Source of the DNA: Bacteroidota bacterium
GTDB taxonomy: Bacteria; Pseudomonadota; Alphaproteobacteria; Puniceispirillales; Puniceispirillaceae
DNA length: 6,545 nt
NCBI GenBank assembly: GCA_009936825.1
Contig: JAACDV010000270.1
Coordinates: 1-6,545, forward strand
Direction of reading: 5' to 3'
Made by a program: the position numbers and the translations under genes. The first letter of the stretch is position 1, and each line of letters opens with the position of its first letter. Below, piece after piece: positions 1 through 6,506 of this stretch. The notes beneath the pieces were generated by a model. That model saw nothing but the letters and a program-made list of their open reading frames with translations. It was not told where the DNA came from and made no database searches.

Positions 1-740
1 AGGCGCGGTGCAGGAGAAATAGCGCCCATACCGCCAGTATTGGGCCCCTGATCATTGTCATAGGCGCGTTTATGGTCCTGCGCGCTGCCGATGAACAGGG
101 CATTTGGCCCATCAACCAGCGCAACTAGTGACGCGTCGGGACCGGATATCCGTTGTTCTACCAGCAATGTGCGGCCAGCGTCCCCGAACTTGCCGTCCAG
201 CATTTGCGCAGCAGCGGACATTGCCTCATCAACGTCATCAGCGACCACAACACCTTTACCCGCAGCCAGACCGTCGGCCTTGATTACACAGCCATCCTGA
301 TCAGTTGGGCCGTTAGGGTCTGAATTTGCGGCTTGTAAGGCAATCGCGGCGGCAGCTTCCTGCCTGTTGGTGCAAACCGAAAAGCTGGGCTGCGGGATAT
401 TATGACGGGCGCAAACTTCGCGCGCGAACGCTTTTGATCCTTCCAGCTGGGCGGCATCGCGTGACGGGCCAAAACTGGCATGACCCGCGCTTTCAAGACG
501 GTCAACGAGCCCGGCAACCAGCGGTGCTTCGGGGCCAACAACCACCAGATCGGGCTTCAGCTCATCAGCCAGTGCCACCAGACCGTCAATATCATCAGCC
601 AAAACATCAACACAACGGCCCAATGATGCCATCGCGTCAGAGCCGGGGGCGATGATCAGCTCATCGGTCAAAACTGATCTGGCAATGGCCCAAGCCAGTG
701 CGTGTTCGCGGCCACCGCCACCAATCAGAAGAATTTTCAT
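1..740 (-). CDS. purD: Phosphoribosylamine--glycine ligase (GAR synthetase), N-terminal 246 residues, cut by window edge
   Basis: PurD joins glycine to 5-phosphoribosylamine using ATP, the second step of de novo purine synthesis in the cytoplasm. Reading leftward from the ATG at 740, the frame stays open to base 1. The N-terminal domain begins MKILLIGGGGREHALAW with the family's GGGGREHA loop (residues 7-14), followed by VVGPEAPL (68-74 region) and GPSRDAAQLEGSKAF (91-105). The ATP-grasp domain shows VIKADGLAAGKGV (152-164) and QDHKRAYDNDQGPNTGGMGA (221-240). About 58% of a usual 420-430 residue protein is present, and the C-terminus lies outside the window. A weak AGGG ribosome binding site lies 7 bases before the ATG. 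An extra hydrophilic stretch of roughly ten residues (about 139-149) precedes VIKADG when compared from memory with E. coli PurD. The gene is divergent from xseA. Identification is secure. Confidence 0.97.
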   Translation of the reverse strand, partial: MKILLIGGGGREHALAWAIARSVLTDELIIAPGSDAMASLGRCVDVLADDIDGLVALADELKPDLVVVGPEAPLVAGLVDRLESAGHASFGPSRDAAQLEGSKAFAREVCARHNIPQPSFSVCTNRQEAAAAIALQAANSDPNGPTDQDGCVIKADGLAAGKGVVVADDVDEAMSAAAQMLDGKFGDAGRTLLVEQRISGPDASLVALVDGPNALFIGSAQDHKRAYDNDQGPNTGGMGAISPAPR

Positions 741-872
741 ATCAGGACCCTGTGTCAAATATTGAAGCGAATATCGGGGTAAATATTGCGGTAATTTCCA
801 GATGTTGCGAAAGCCGGTTGATCCACCCTCAATATGCCATAATATTGGGGGCACAAGAAGGGGTTCCTGCCA
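741..872. promoter_or_regulatory. Divergent purD/xseA intergenic region
   Basis: These 132 bases must hold the start signals for purD (minus) and probably xseA (plus). The region is more AT-rich than its flanks and contains repeated AATATT/AATATC words at 758, 770 and 782, exactly 12 bases apart, and similar words at 831 and 841. On the plus strand TTGATC (818-823) is followed by CATAAT (838-843), but the 14-base spacer is too short for a standard sigma-70 promoter; TAATAT (840-845) would give 16 bases with a poorer match. No promoter can be assigned firmly and I recognise no known operator. A regulatory role is inferred from position only. Confidence 0.45.
856..863 (+). promoter_or_regulatory. 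Ribosome binding site of xseA
   Basis: The sequence AGAAGGGG lies 9 bases before the ATG at 873. It is a good purine-rich Shine-Dalgarno match at a normal distance and supports that ATG as the start of xseA. Confidence 0.7.
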
Positions 873-2372
873 ATGCCATCTGACTTTCCATTTTCACCAG
901 ATGAGGCCGCGCCGCCCGGCGCCGGAACGAACGCGCCTTTTCTAACCGTCAGCGAGTTGGCCTCGAGCCTGAAGGCAACCGTCGAGAGCGCCTTTGATTT
1001 TGTGCGGGTACGCGCCGAGATATCGCGCCCCACGCGCGCCGCATCAGGCCATGTCTATTTCACTTTGAAAGATGAGCGCAGCACCCTTGATGCGGTGTGC
1101 TGGAAAGCGGTGGCCGGAACGCTGTCGATCCAGCCCGAAGAAGGGTTGGAGGTGATTGTAACCGGCAAATTGACGATTTACGGCGGCAGATCAAAATATC
1201 AAATTGTCGTCCAGCAGATGGAAATCGCTGGCGAAGGCGCGATGCTTAAACAGCTGGAAGAACGTCGCCGCAGGCTGGCCGCCGAAGGGCTGTTTGATAA
1301 CGATCGAAAAAAACCATTGCCGCGTATGCCCACCGTCATTGGAGTCGTGACCAGCCCGACCGGAGCGGTGATTCGTGATATTTTGCATCGCCTGACCGAC
1401 AGGTTCGGCGTTCGTGTTTTGGTGTGGGGAACGCTGGTCCAGGGTCCGTCTGCCGCGGGGCAGGTTACAGCTGCCATCCGTGGTTTTGATGCGATGCCTG
1501 TGGGAGGAGCATTGCCGCGTCCGGATTTGGTGATTGTTGCGCGCGGTGGCGGCTCGCTGGAAGATTTATGGGCATTTAACGAAGAAGAGGTTGTGCGTGC
1601 GGCGGCGGAGTGCTCAATCCCCTTAATCTCGGCGATTGGGCATGAGACAGACACCACCTTAATTGATTTTGCCGCCGATCAACGCTCCCCGACGCCAACC
1701 GCTGCTGCCGAGATTGCGGTTCCGGTTAGGGCAGAATTGCTGGCCCGCCTGTCCGAGATTGACGCCCGTCTGCAACGCGCTATTGGCGGGCGAATCGAAG
1801 GCGCTGGCCAGATGTTACGAATGGCTGCGCGCGGGCTGCTGGGTCCGGGTGAGATGGTTGAACGCCGCGCCCAGACGCTGGATCTTGCGGTGGCCGGCCT
1901 GAATAACGGGCTGGAACGCCGCCTGTCTGATGCCGCGCTGCGCCTATCGGGATTTGGGGCTAGGTTGCGCCCGCCAGATCGAAAGGTCGCCGAGGCCGGG
2001 GCCGGCCTTGTTAATCTTGATGGCAGGCTATCGCACGCAATTGAAAATCGGTTTGGCATCTATAGTCGCACGCTGGATACTGCCTCGCGGTTGTTGGCGG
2101 CGAATTCGTTTGAGCGCGTTCTGGAACGCGGGTTTGCCCTCGTCACTACGCCTGATGGCCGCCCGGTCAAACGCGCTGATGAGGCGGCCATTGGCGCCGA
2201 TGTAACCATTCGATTTGCCGACGCCAGCCGCGCGGCCCGCCTCGATCCCGAACTTGATCCAGCCTCTGATGCCGGTGTTGGCGGCGAAGTTCAAAGCGCC
2301 GCGCGCAAAAAACCTGCTCGCAAATCCCCCAAACCGGCCGGAAATGATGGCGGGCAGGATAGTTTATTCTGA
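873..2372 (+). CDS. xseA: Exodeoxyribonuclease VII large subunit
   Basis: XseA is the catalytic subunit of exonuclease VII, which with several copies of small XseB degrades single-stranded DNA from both ends into oligonucleotides during repair. The 499-residue product has an N-terminal OB-fold (about 22-118: FLTVSELASSLK, then GHVYFTLKD, then VTGKLTIYGGRSKYQI). The catalytic domain follows (about 140-350) with VVTSPTGAVIRDI (158-170), ARGGGSLEDLWAFNEE (223-238) and AIGHETDTTLIDFAADQR (254-271) leading into SPTPTAAAE. A long, Arg/Ala/Leu-rich, probably coiled-coil region continues to about 400. The C-terminal part carries the usual LERGFALV (417-424) and ends in a basic Lys/Pro-rich linker and DSLF, a tail common in alphaproteobacterial XseA. 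Length is a little above the roughly 450 of E. coli because of the N- and C-terminal extensions. No xseB is in this window. The ATG is supported by AGAAGGGG at 856-863. Confidence 0.97.
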   Translation: MPSDFPFSPDEAAPPGAGTNAPFLTVSELASSLKATVESAFDFVRVRAEISRPTRAASGHVYFTLKDERSTLDAVCWKAVAGTLSIQPEEGLEVIVTGKLTIYGGRSKYQIVVQQMEIAGEGAMLKQLEERRRRLAAEGLFDNDRKKPLPRMPTVIGVVTSPTGAVIRDILHRLTDRFGVRVLVWGTLVQGPSAAGQVTAAIRGFDAMPVGGALPRPDLVIVARGGGSLEDLWAFNEEEVVRAAAECSIPLISAIGHETDTTLIDFAADQRSPTPTAAAEIAVPVRAELLARLSEIDARLQRAIGGRIEGAGQMLRMAARGLLGPGEMVERRAQTLDLAVAGLNNGLERRLSDAALRLSGFGARLRPPDRKVAEAGAGLVNLDGRLSHAIENRFGIYSRTLDTASRLLAANSFERVLERGFALVTTPDGRPVKRADEAAIGADVTIRFADASRAARLDPELDPASDAGVGGEVQSAARKKPARKSPKPAGNDGGQDSLF

Positions 2373-2416
2373 TTATAGTTTCTTCATAAACATATCTAAT
2401 ACGGGCTAATGCGGGG

Positions 2417-3313
2417 TCAGATATTTTTTCCCCAGCGGCGGTGCGGCCAGAACCACTGGTCGGGAGCACTTTTAATCCAATCTTCTATCTGGGCATTAAT
2501 CTGGGTTGCAATCGCCAGCACCTCACGATCATTATAGCGGGCTGGAAGGTCCAGTGGCGGTGACATTGTTACCTTGAAACGGCACCCTTCAATGCGCTGG
2601 GTACGCATCAACATCAGCGGCACTTTTTTCTTAATGGCAAGTTTGATATGCCCGATTGATGTTTGCGCAGGATGTCCAAAAAATGGCACCTCAATGCCTT
2701 CGCGAAGTTGCTGATCGACCAGCAGACACATAATCTGGCCCTTACGCAGGGCGCTGATCATGCCAAGAGCACCTTCGCGCCCTTTGCGGAAAATATCACC
2801 GCCATAATTAGCCTGGCGGCGGGCCAATAAACCAGCCAGAAGCGGGTTGTTCAAGGGTCGGTAAATCGCTGCAACTTTATGCCCGGCCTTGATCGCCGCA
2901 TAGGGTCCCAGCTCCCAGTTTCCAATATGGGCGCCAATCAGGAAAGCGCCCTCATTGATGTTTTCCAGATGCTCCAGACCGGCAAATTCAATGCGACCGT
3001 CGTCAGGCATATGATGAACATGTGGAAATTCGCCGATAACATGTCCGAAATTACGCCACATGCCAGCCAGAACATGATTTTGTGCAGCGGTGTCAAGTTC
3101 TGGCATCGCCAGATGGAGATTGCGTCGTGCGCGTTTCTGCCATGGGGTAATGGGGCCAATTACGCCAATAACCGCGCTCATCGCAGCGCTGGCCGCCGCT
3201 ACCGGTAGCAGTCTGGCGACGCTAAAAATCAACAGAACAATCGCGGCCTCCAGCGGCCAGATGAACACCTGCCTTGCGCTGCGCAGGATGATTTTGCCAA
3301 TCGGATCAGCCAT
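2417..3313 (-). CDS. lpxL: LpxL/HtrB-family lipid A late (secondary) acyltransferase
   Basis: Enzymes of this family move an acyl chain from acyl carrier protein onto a hydroxyacyl chain of Kdo-lipid IVA at the inner face of the cytoplasmic membrane. The 298-residue product has an N-terminal hydrophobic anchor (about 17-55), then the catalytic HX4E motif in GAHIGNWE (His129, Glu134). YRPLNNP follows (151-157), then VDQQLREGIEVPFFGHPAQTS (from 199) and a C-terminal PDQWFWPHRRWGK (284-296). Length matches the roughly 300 usual for LpxL/LpxM. I chose the ATG at 3313 over a TTG one codon upstream (3316) because CTGGAG at 3321-3326 sits 7 bases before the ATG and the ATG overlaps the lpxK stop as TGATG. 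It is the last gene of the lipid A operon and converges on xseA. Family membership is clear; which chain is transferred and where (LpxL, LpxM or another paralogue) cannot be read from the sequence. Confidence 0.9.
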   Translation of the reverse strand: MADPIGKIILRSARQVFIWPLEAAIVLLIFSVARLLPVAAASAAMSAVIGVIGPITPWQKRARRNLHLAMPELDTAAQNHVLAGMWRNFGHVIGEFPHVHHMPDDGRIEFAGLEHLENINEGAFLIGAHIGNWELGPYAAIKAGHKVAAIYRPLNNPLLAGLLARRQANYGGDIFRKGREGALGMISALRKGQIMCLLVDQQLREGIEVPFFGHPAQTSIGHIKLAIKKKVPLMLMRTQRIEGCRFKVTMSPPLDLPARYNDREVLAIATQINAQIEDWIKSAPDQWFWPHRRWGKNI

Positions 3314-4338
3314 CAACCGGCTCCAGCCTCACGATTATCGGATGCAGCAGCTAGATAAGCTTCGAGCATTGCCAGCATTCTGTCATTATCATCGAGTTCC
3401 AGCGACACCGGTAGCACGGCGATCTGGCTTCGCCATTCGGCGGGAAGGCGCACCCAGTCTTTTTGCGTGGTGATCAGGTCAGCCCCAAGGCGCTGCGCGT
3501 CCTCTTGTAGGCGGGTTAGATCATGTTGCGAGTAGGGATGATGGTCGGCAAAGGCAAGCTGGTGAACGATGACCCCGCCAGCCGCTTCAACACTATCAAA
3601 GAACCGCGCAGGTCGGCCAATTCCGGCAAATGCCAGAAGGGATTTTCCAGCCAGCTGCTCACCGACCATTATATCGGGGCGAAGACGCGCTTCAAAGCTG
3701 GCAATATCCGGCGGGATCGAGGCATTGAGTCCGGTTTCGTCAGCACCATTCACCACAATCATATCCAGCATTTTCATGCCGTGCCCTAATCTGGTGCGAA
3801 GCGGGCCTGCGGGGATTAACCAGCCATTGCCGGCTCCCGCACTTCCATCGAAAACACCAATCGACACGTCTTTATACAGATACGGATTTTGCAGCCCGTC
3901 ATCCATAATGATCAGATCAAACTTACCGCTGGCGGTAATTGCCTTGGCGCCGGCTTTGCGGTCGCGCGCCACCATAACATTGCGCCCTTCACCAAGCACA
4001 CCATCTGCTAGCATCAGCGGTTCGTCGCCGCAGGCAGCAGCATCATGAATGCTGCCATCAACCCAGAGCGGGCCGGCCAGCTTACCGCCATAGCCGCGTG
4101 TCAAAATCGCAGGATGCCAACCGCGTTCAGTCAACTGCTCGTAAAGCCAGGCAACAATCGGGGTCTTGCCAGTACCGCCGACGCTCAGGTTGCCAACACA
4201 GATCACCGGAATCGAGGCCCGCAACGGGCGTGCGCTTGCCCTGCGCCACCAACTGGCCAGCCCCCATAATGCCGAAAGCGGCAGTAGCGCAATCGCCGCC
4301 GGTCCGCGCGAATTCCAGTGTGAAGGAGGGGTCATCAT
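3313..4338 (-). CDS. lpxK: Tetraacyldisaccharide 4'-kinase
   Basis: LpxK phosphorylates the 4' position of the tetraacylated glucosamine disaccharide to give lipid IVA, at the cytoplasmic side of the inner membrane. The 341-residue protein has a hydrophobic N-terminal segment (about 13-31), then the P-loop in VGNLSVGGTGKTP (48-60). TRGYGG (80-85), GDEPLML (104-110), MDDGLQNP (145-152) and GNGWLIPAGPLR (170-181) follow. The C-terminal half has LAFAGIGRPARFF (235-247), FADHHPYS (263-270) and TTQKDWVRL (290-298). All are LpxK signatures and the length is normal. The frame is open further up to an ATG at 4374, but I prefer 4338. That ATG forms an ATGA overlap with the waaA stop, and the protein then starts MMTPPSHW, close to the usual short 'P..FW' start of the family. 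No good ribosome binding site precedes either ATG, which fits coupled translation. An ATG at 4335 (TGATG) is also possible. Confidence 0.95.
   Translation of the reverse strand: MMTPPSHWNSRGPAAIALLPLSALWGLASWWRRASARPLRASIPVICVGNLSVGGTGKTPIVAWLYEQLTERGWHPAILTRGYGGKLAGPLWVDGSIHDAAACGDEPLMLADGVLGEGRNVMVARDRKAGAKAITASGKFDLIIMDDGLQNPYLYKDVSIGVFDGSAGAGNGWLIPAGPLRTRLGHGMKMLDMIVVNGADETGLNASIPPDIASFEARLRPDIMVGEQLAGKSLLAFAGIGRPARFFDSVEAAGGVIVHQLAFADHHPYSQHDLTRLQEDAQRLGADLITTQKDWVRLPAEWRSQIAVLPVSLELDDNDRMLAMLEAYLAAASDNREAGAG
3321..3326 (-). promoter_or_regulatory. Ribosome binding site of the lpxL-like gene
   Basis: On the minus strand this reads CTGGAG and lies inside the 3' end of lpxK. GGAG is 7 bases from the ATG at 3313 but only 4 bases from the alternative TTG at 3316, so it favours the ATG. 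Confidence 0.55.
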
Positions 4339-5666
4339 TGGGTTGAGTTTCTGCCTTTGCAAAGAGAAAGGCATAGTTTAGCCGCTATCTGGGGGCGGTT
4401 TCCAGCCTCAGTTGCAAATTGGCGTGCTGCACGCGATCTGGCGGTGCGGGTTTTGCCGTTTACTGTCGCGGCTCTCGCCGTCTCAGCAAGGCTGGCAGCA
4501 TCCCTGACATCGTACAAAACTCCGGCGGACCGCAGGGCGTTAAATTCGGCGGTATTTTTGAAAACATGCGGCCCGCTGATTAGCGGCAGGCCGTAGGCGG
4601 CAGGCTCAATCGGGTTGTGCCCGCCAAGGGGAACAAGCGACGCGCCGAGAAAAACAACATCACCAACGGCAAAAAGACTGTCCATTTCGCCAAGTGTATC
4701 AAGGATGAAAACAGAATCACTTTTAGACGCCATTTCAGTTAATGCGCGGCGTTTAGTGGGAATTCCGGCGGCGACTGTCAGCGCCTGCACTGCCGCACCG
4801 CGCACTGGGTGGCGCGGGGCAATGATGGTAAACCAGTCCGGCCCCAGCATTTTTGCAGCTTCTAAGACAATTTCCTCTTCATCTGGATGCGTTGATGCCG
4901 CAATCAGTATATTGCGCCCCGCCGCCGCGCCTCTCAGAGCATCCATCAAGGTTTTATCCGGTTTCTGTGCGGCAAGGGGCAGCTTTAACGATCCAACAAT
5001 TTTGACCAGTTCCGGGTTGGCCCCAAGCGCGATTTGCCTGTCTGCCTGCTGTGCATCAACGCTCAGAATCGCTTGCGCAGCTCCGAAAACCGCCGCCGCC
5101 AGATCGCTGCGTTTTTGCCATCTCGAATAGGCGCGTTCCGACATCTGGCTTGAGGCAAAAACCACCGGGGTGCCGTGCGCTGCGGTCCGGCAGATTAGAT
5201 TCGGCCAGAAATCTGATTCCAGAAATACGGCAAGCTGCGGATCTAGCTGCCGCAAAAACCGGTCAATTATCTGCGGGTGATCAAAAGGCTGATAAAGGTG
5301 GGTGATGTTAGAGGTTAGCGGGTGCGCCATGACCCGCGAAGCAGCCGTTACGGTATTCGTCGTGATCAGAAGGGGTGAGGTCTCGCCGCAGGCCCGCAGC
5401 GCGTCGGCCAACGTCAGCGCTGCCATAGCCTCGCCAACGCTTACAGCATGAAGCCAGATCGGATTCTGCGGAAGCGTATCCCGATGTTCATATCTGGCAA
5501 AGCGTTCAGTCAGCCGTGTCCGATCCTCTTTTCCGCGGCGGGCACGCCATGATAACGCTATCCCCAAAAACGGACGGAGTATCCTCCAGACAAAATTGTA
5601 GCGTCGCCGTGCACGCGCGGTGTTTTTTCCGTTTTCCGGGCCGGCATTTACATCAAATTCGCTCAT
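4335..5666 (-). CDS. waaA: 3-deoxy-D-manno-octulosonic acid (Kdo) transferase
   Basis: WaaA transfers Kdo from CMP-Kdo to lipid IVA at the inner membrane, starting the LPS core. The 443-residue product is a GT-B enzyme. After a polar N-terminal extension (1-22) and a short hydrophobic stretch (about 25-40) come RRGKEDRTRLTERF (43-56) and HAVSVGE (73-79), whose glutamate is the expected general base. The N-terminal domain also has LITTNTVTA (100-108) and LESDFWPN (149-156). The C-terminal nucleotide-sugar domain shows GSLKL (225-229), AASTHPDEEE (256-265), APRHP (283-287), LGEMDSLF (325-332) and LGGHNPIEPAAYGLPLISGP (347-366). Length is typical. The start is fixed by the ATGA overlap with the upstream DUF374 gene at 5663-5666, and the end overlaps lpxK the same way. 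Whether it adds one, two or more Kdo residues cannot be told. Confidence 0.97.
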   Translation of the reverse strand: MSEFDVNAGPENGKNTARARRRYNFVWRILRPFLGIALSWRARRGKEDRTRLTERFARYEHRDTLPQNPIWLHAVSVGEAMAALTLADALRACGETSPLLITTNTVTAASRVMAHPLTSNITHLYQPFDHPQIIDRFLRQLDPQLAVFLESDFWPNLICRTAAHGTPVVFASSQMSERAYSRWQKRSDLAAAVFGAAQAILSVDAQQADRQIALGANPELVKIVGSLKLPLAAQKPDKTLMDALRGAAAGRNILIAASTHPDEEEIVLEAAKMLGPDWFTIIAPRHPVRGAAVQALTVAAGIPTKRRALTEMASKSDSVFILDTLGEMDSLFAVGDVVFLGASLVPLGGHNPIEPAAYGLPLISGPHVFKNTAEFNALRSAGVLYDVRDAASLAETARAATVNGKTRTARSRAARQFATEAGNRPQIAAKLCLSLCKGRNSTQ

Positions 5667-6337
5667 GATTGGCCATCGCTTCGGCTATCGGCTTCATCGC
5701 TCACTTGATTTATAGCTGCCTGCAAATTTACGCGCGCCTTTTCCATCTTGCCCCGGTCACCGCTGGATGGCGGCGCTATCGGCTCTCCAATAACAAGAAT
5801 GCCTTGGCTGAAGGGCTTTGGGATCATCATCCCGTCCCATCCGGGCGCACGCCAAAAGCGGCTGGCTGACCATGCGATGGGAATGATTGGTTTGCCGGTA
5901 AGCCGCGATAGCGCAACGGGTCCGATTGCAGCTTGGCGCGCTGGTCCCCGCGGGCCATCGGGTGTGATGGTCGCTATTTTCCCGGAATCCACAACGCGTT
6001 TCAGCCCGCGAAGGCCGGAAATCGCATTGCGATTGGAGCTTCCATAAACGGTTCGCACACCAAGGTGATTGACGGTATGGGCCAGCATCCGGCCATCGGG
6101 ATGGGGGGATTGCAGGGCGGTCATCGCATGTCGGCGCGGCCATAACCACGGCATCGACAGAATGCGTTCATGCCAGAACACCAGAATAAATCCATCATGC
6201 TCGGCCAGCAACTTGCGAAATTTTTCCGGTTGATGCGTTCGCCAGCGGACGCTGATCATTAATCCCATGACAATTAAGGCCGCAACCCAACTAAGGGCGA
6301 ACAAGCCGATCTTCGTGCGTATCAGTCGCTTTAGCAT
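5663..6337 (-). CDS. DUF374-family putative lysophospholipid-type acyltransferase
   Basis: The 224-residue protein has one probable N-terminal membrane segment (about 11-30) followed by a DUF374 domain, a family placed near the PlsC/LPLAT acyltransferases. Visible family blocks are LVFWHERIL (52-60), LQSPHPDGRMLA (75-86), VYGSSNRNA (97-105), ITPDGPRGP (124-132), then GKPIIPIAWSASRFWRAPGWD (from 148) and MIPKPFSQG (171-179). The reaction has not been firmly established for the family. Its place as first gene of an operon with waaA and lpxK suggests a role in lipid A or envelope lipid metabolism, which is inference. The ATG at 6337 is the furthest possible start nearby, since an in-frame TGA stands three codons upstream (6344-6346). 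No clear ribosome binding site is visible; GGGGCGGA lies too far upstream. Its stop overlaps the waaA start as ATGA. Confidence 0.9.
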   Translation of the reverse strand: MLKRLIRTKIGLFALSWVAALIVMGLMISVRWRTHQPEKFRKLLAEHDGFILVFWHERILSMPWLWPRRHAMTALQSPHPDGRMLAHTVNHLGVRTVYGSSNRNAISGLRGLKRVVDSGKIATITPDGPRGPARQAAIGPVALSRLTGKPIIPIAWSASRFWRAPGWDGMMIPKPFSQGILVIGEPIAPPSSGDRGKMEKARVNLQAAINQVSDEADSRSDGQS

Positions 6338-6410
6338 AGGTGGTCAAGTCCGCCCCGACGCCGGATAGAAAGATGCTCTGGCAAGGCGCTGGTTTAATTA
6401 CGGTTTCCCA

Positions 6411-6422
6411 TAACGCGCGTTA
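6411..6422. repeat. Perfect 12-bp palindrome, possible operator
   Basis: TAACGCGCGTTA equals its own reverse complement. It lies 74 bases before the DUF374 start and just downstream, on the minus strand, of the candidate promoter and repeat cluster. Position and symmetry fit a binding site for a dimeric regulator, but I do not recognise a regulator for it and a 12-bp palindrome may arise by chance. Confidence 0.4.
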
Positions 6423-6464
6423 AGGTTATACCGTGAAGGTTATATAACGAAAGTTATACCGATG
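6422..6464. repeat. Three tandem degenerate 14-15-bp repeats around GTTATA
   Basis: Three adjacent units read AAGGTTATACCGTG (6422-6435), AAGGTTATATAACG (6436-6449) and AAAGTTATACCGATG (6450-6464). The middle unit contains the 10-bp palindrome GTTATATAAC (6439-6448). On the minus strand each unit offers TATAAC, a near match to a -10 box. The array could be stacked protein binding sites, overlapping promoters or a small tandem duplication. Confidence 0.6.
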
Positions 6465-6481
6465 AAGCTAGGAGCAGTCCA
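6453..6481 (-). promoter_or_regulatory. Candidate sigma-70-type promoter for the lipid A operon
   Basis: On the minus strand TGGACT (6476-6481, four of six to TTGACA) is separated by 17 bases from TATAAC (6453-6458, five of six to TATAAT). Transcription would begin near 6446 and give a leader of about 110 bases before the DUF374 ATG at 6337, passing through two of the GTTATA repeats and the 12-bp palindrome. The match is moderate, and the other TATAAC copies in the array could serve instead. Alphaproteobacterial promoters often differ from this consensus. Confidence 0.35.
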
Positions 6482-6506
6482 GTTAGGCGTTACCAGTTAG
6501 GCAGTA
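6479..6506. repeat. Two tandem 14-bp repeats (CCAGTTAGGC core)
   Basis: CCAGTTAGGCGTTA (6479-6492) is followed directly by CCAGTTAGGCAGTA (6493-6506), with 12 of 14 positions the same. The period equals that of the neighbouring GTTATA cluster although the unit differs. Function is unknown. Confidence 0.6.

Noticed and set aside
753..758. Perfect TTGACA on the minus strand upstream of purD
   Set aside because: It lies only 12 bases before the purD ATG, so a -10 box at normal spacing would fall inside the coding sequence. No such box is visible, and the purD start is fixed by MKILLIGGGGREHA.
1199..1657. 152-codon minus-strand frame inside xseA
   Set aside because: It is antisense to the conserved catalytic domain of XseA, and its translation shows no recognisable domain. 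It is a shadow frame of the real gene.
2373..2416. Possible bidirectional terminator in the convergent gap between xseA and the lpxL-like gene
   Set aside because: The only inverted repeat found is GTTT/AAAC around a six-base loop, a four-pair AT-rich stem without a proper T-run. It is too weak to call a terminator.
3569..4048. 159-codon plus-strand frame opposite lpxK
   Set aside because: It is antisense to conserved LpxK motifs, and its composition (Ser, Pro, Ala, Arg, Ile) is typical of a shadow frame.
4339..4374. Extended lpxK N-terminus starting at the ATG at 4374
   Set aside because: It would add MPFSLQRQKLNP, which does not resemble the family start. The ATG at 4338 makes an ATGA overlap like the one at the upstream junction.
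6462..6500. 12-codon plus-strand frame as a leader peptide
   Set aside because: It consists largely of the tandem repeat sequence, has no ribosome binding site and points away from the lipid A operon. Nothing supports translation.
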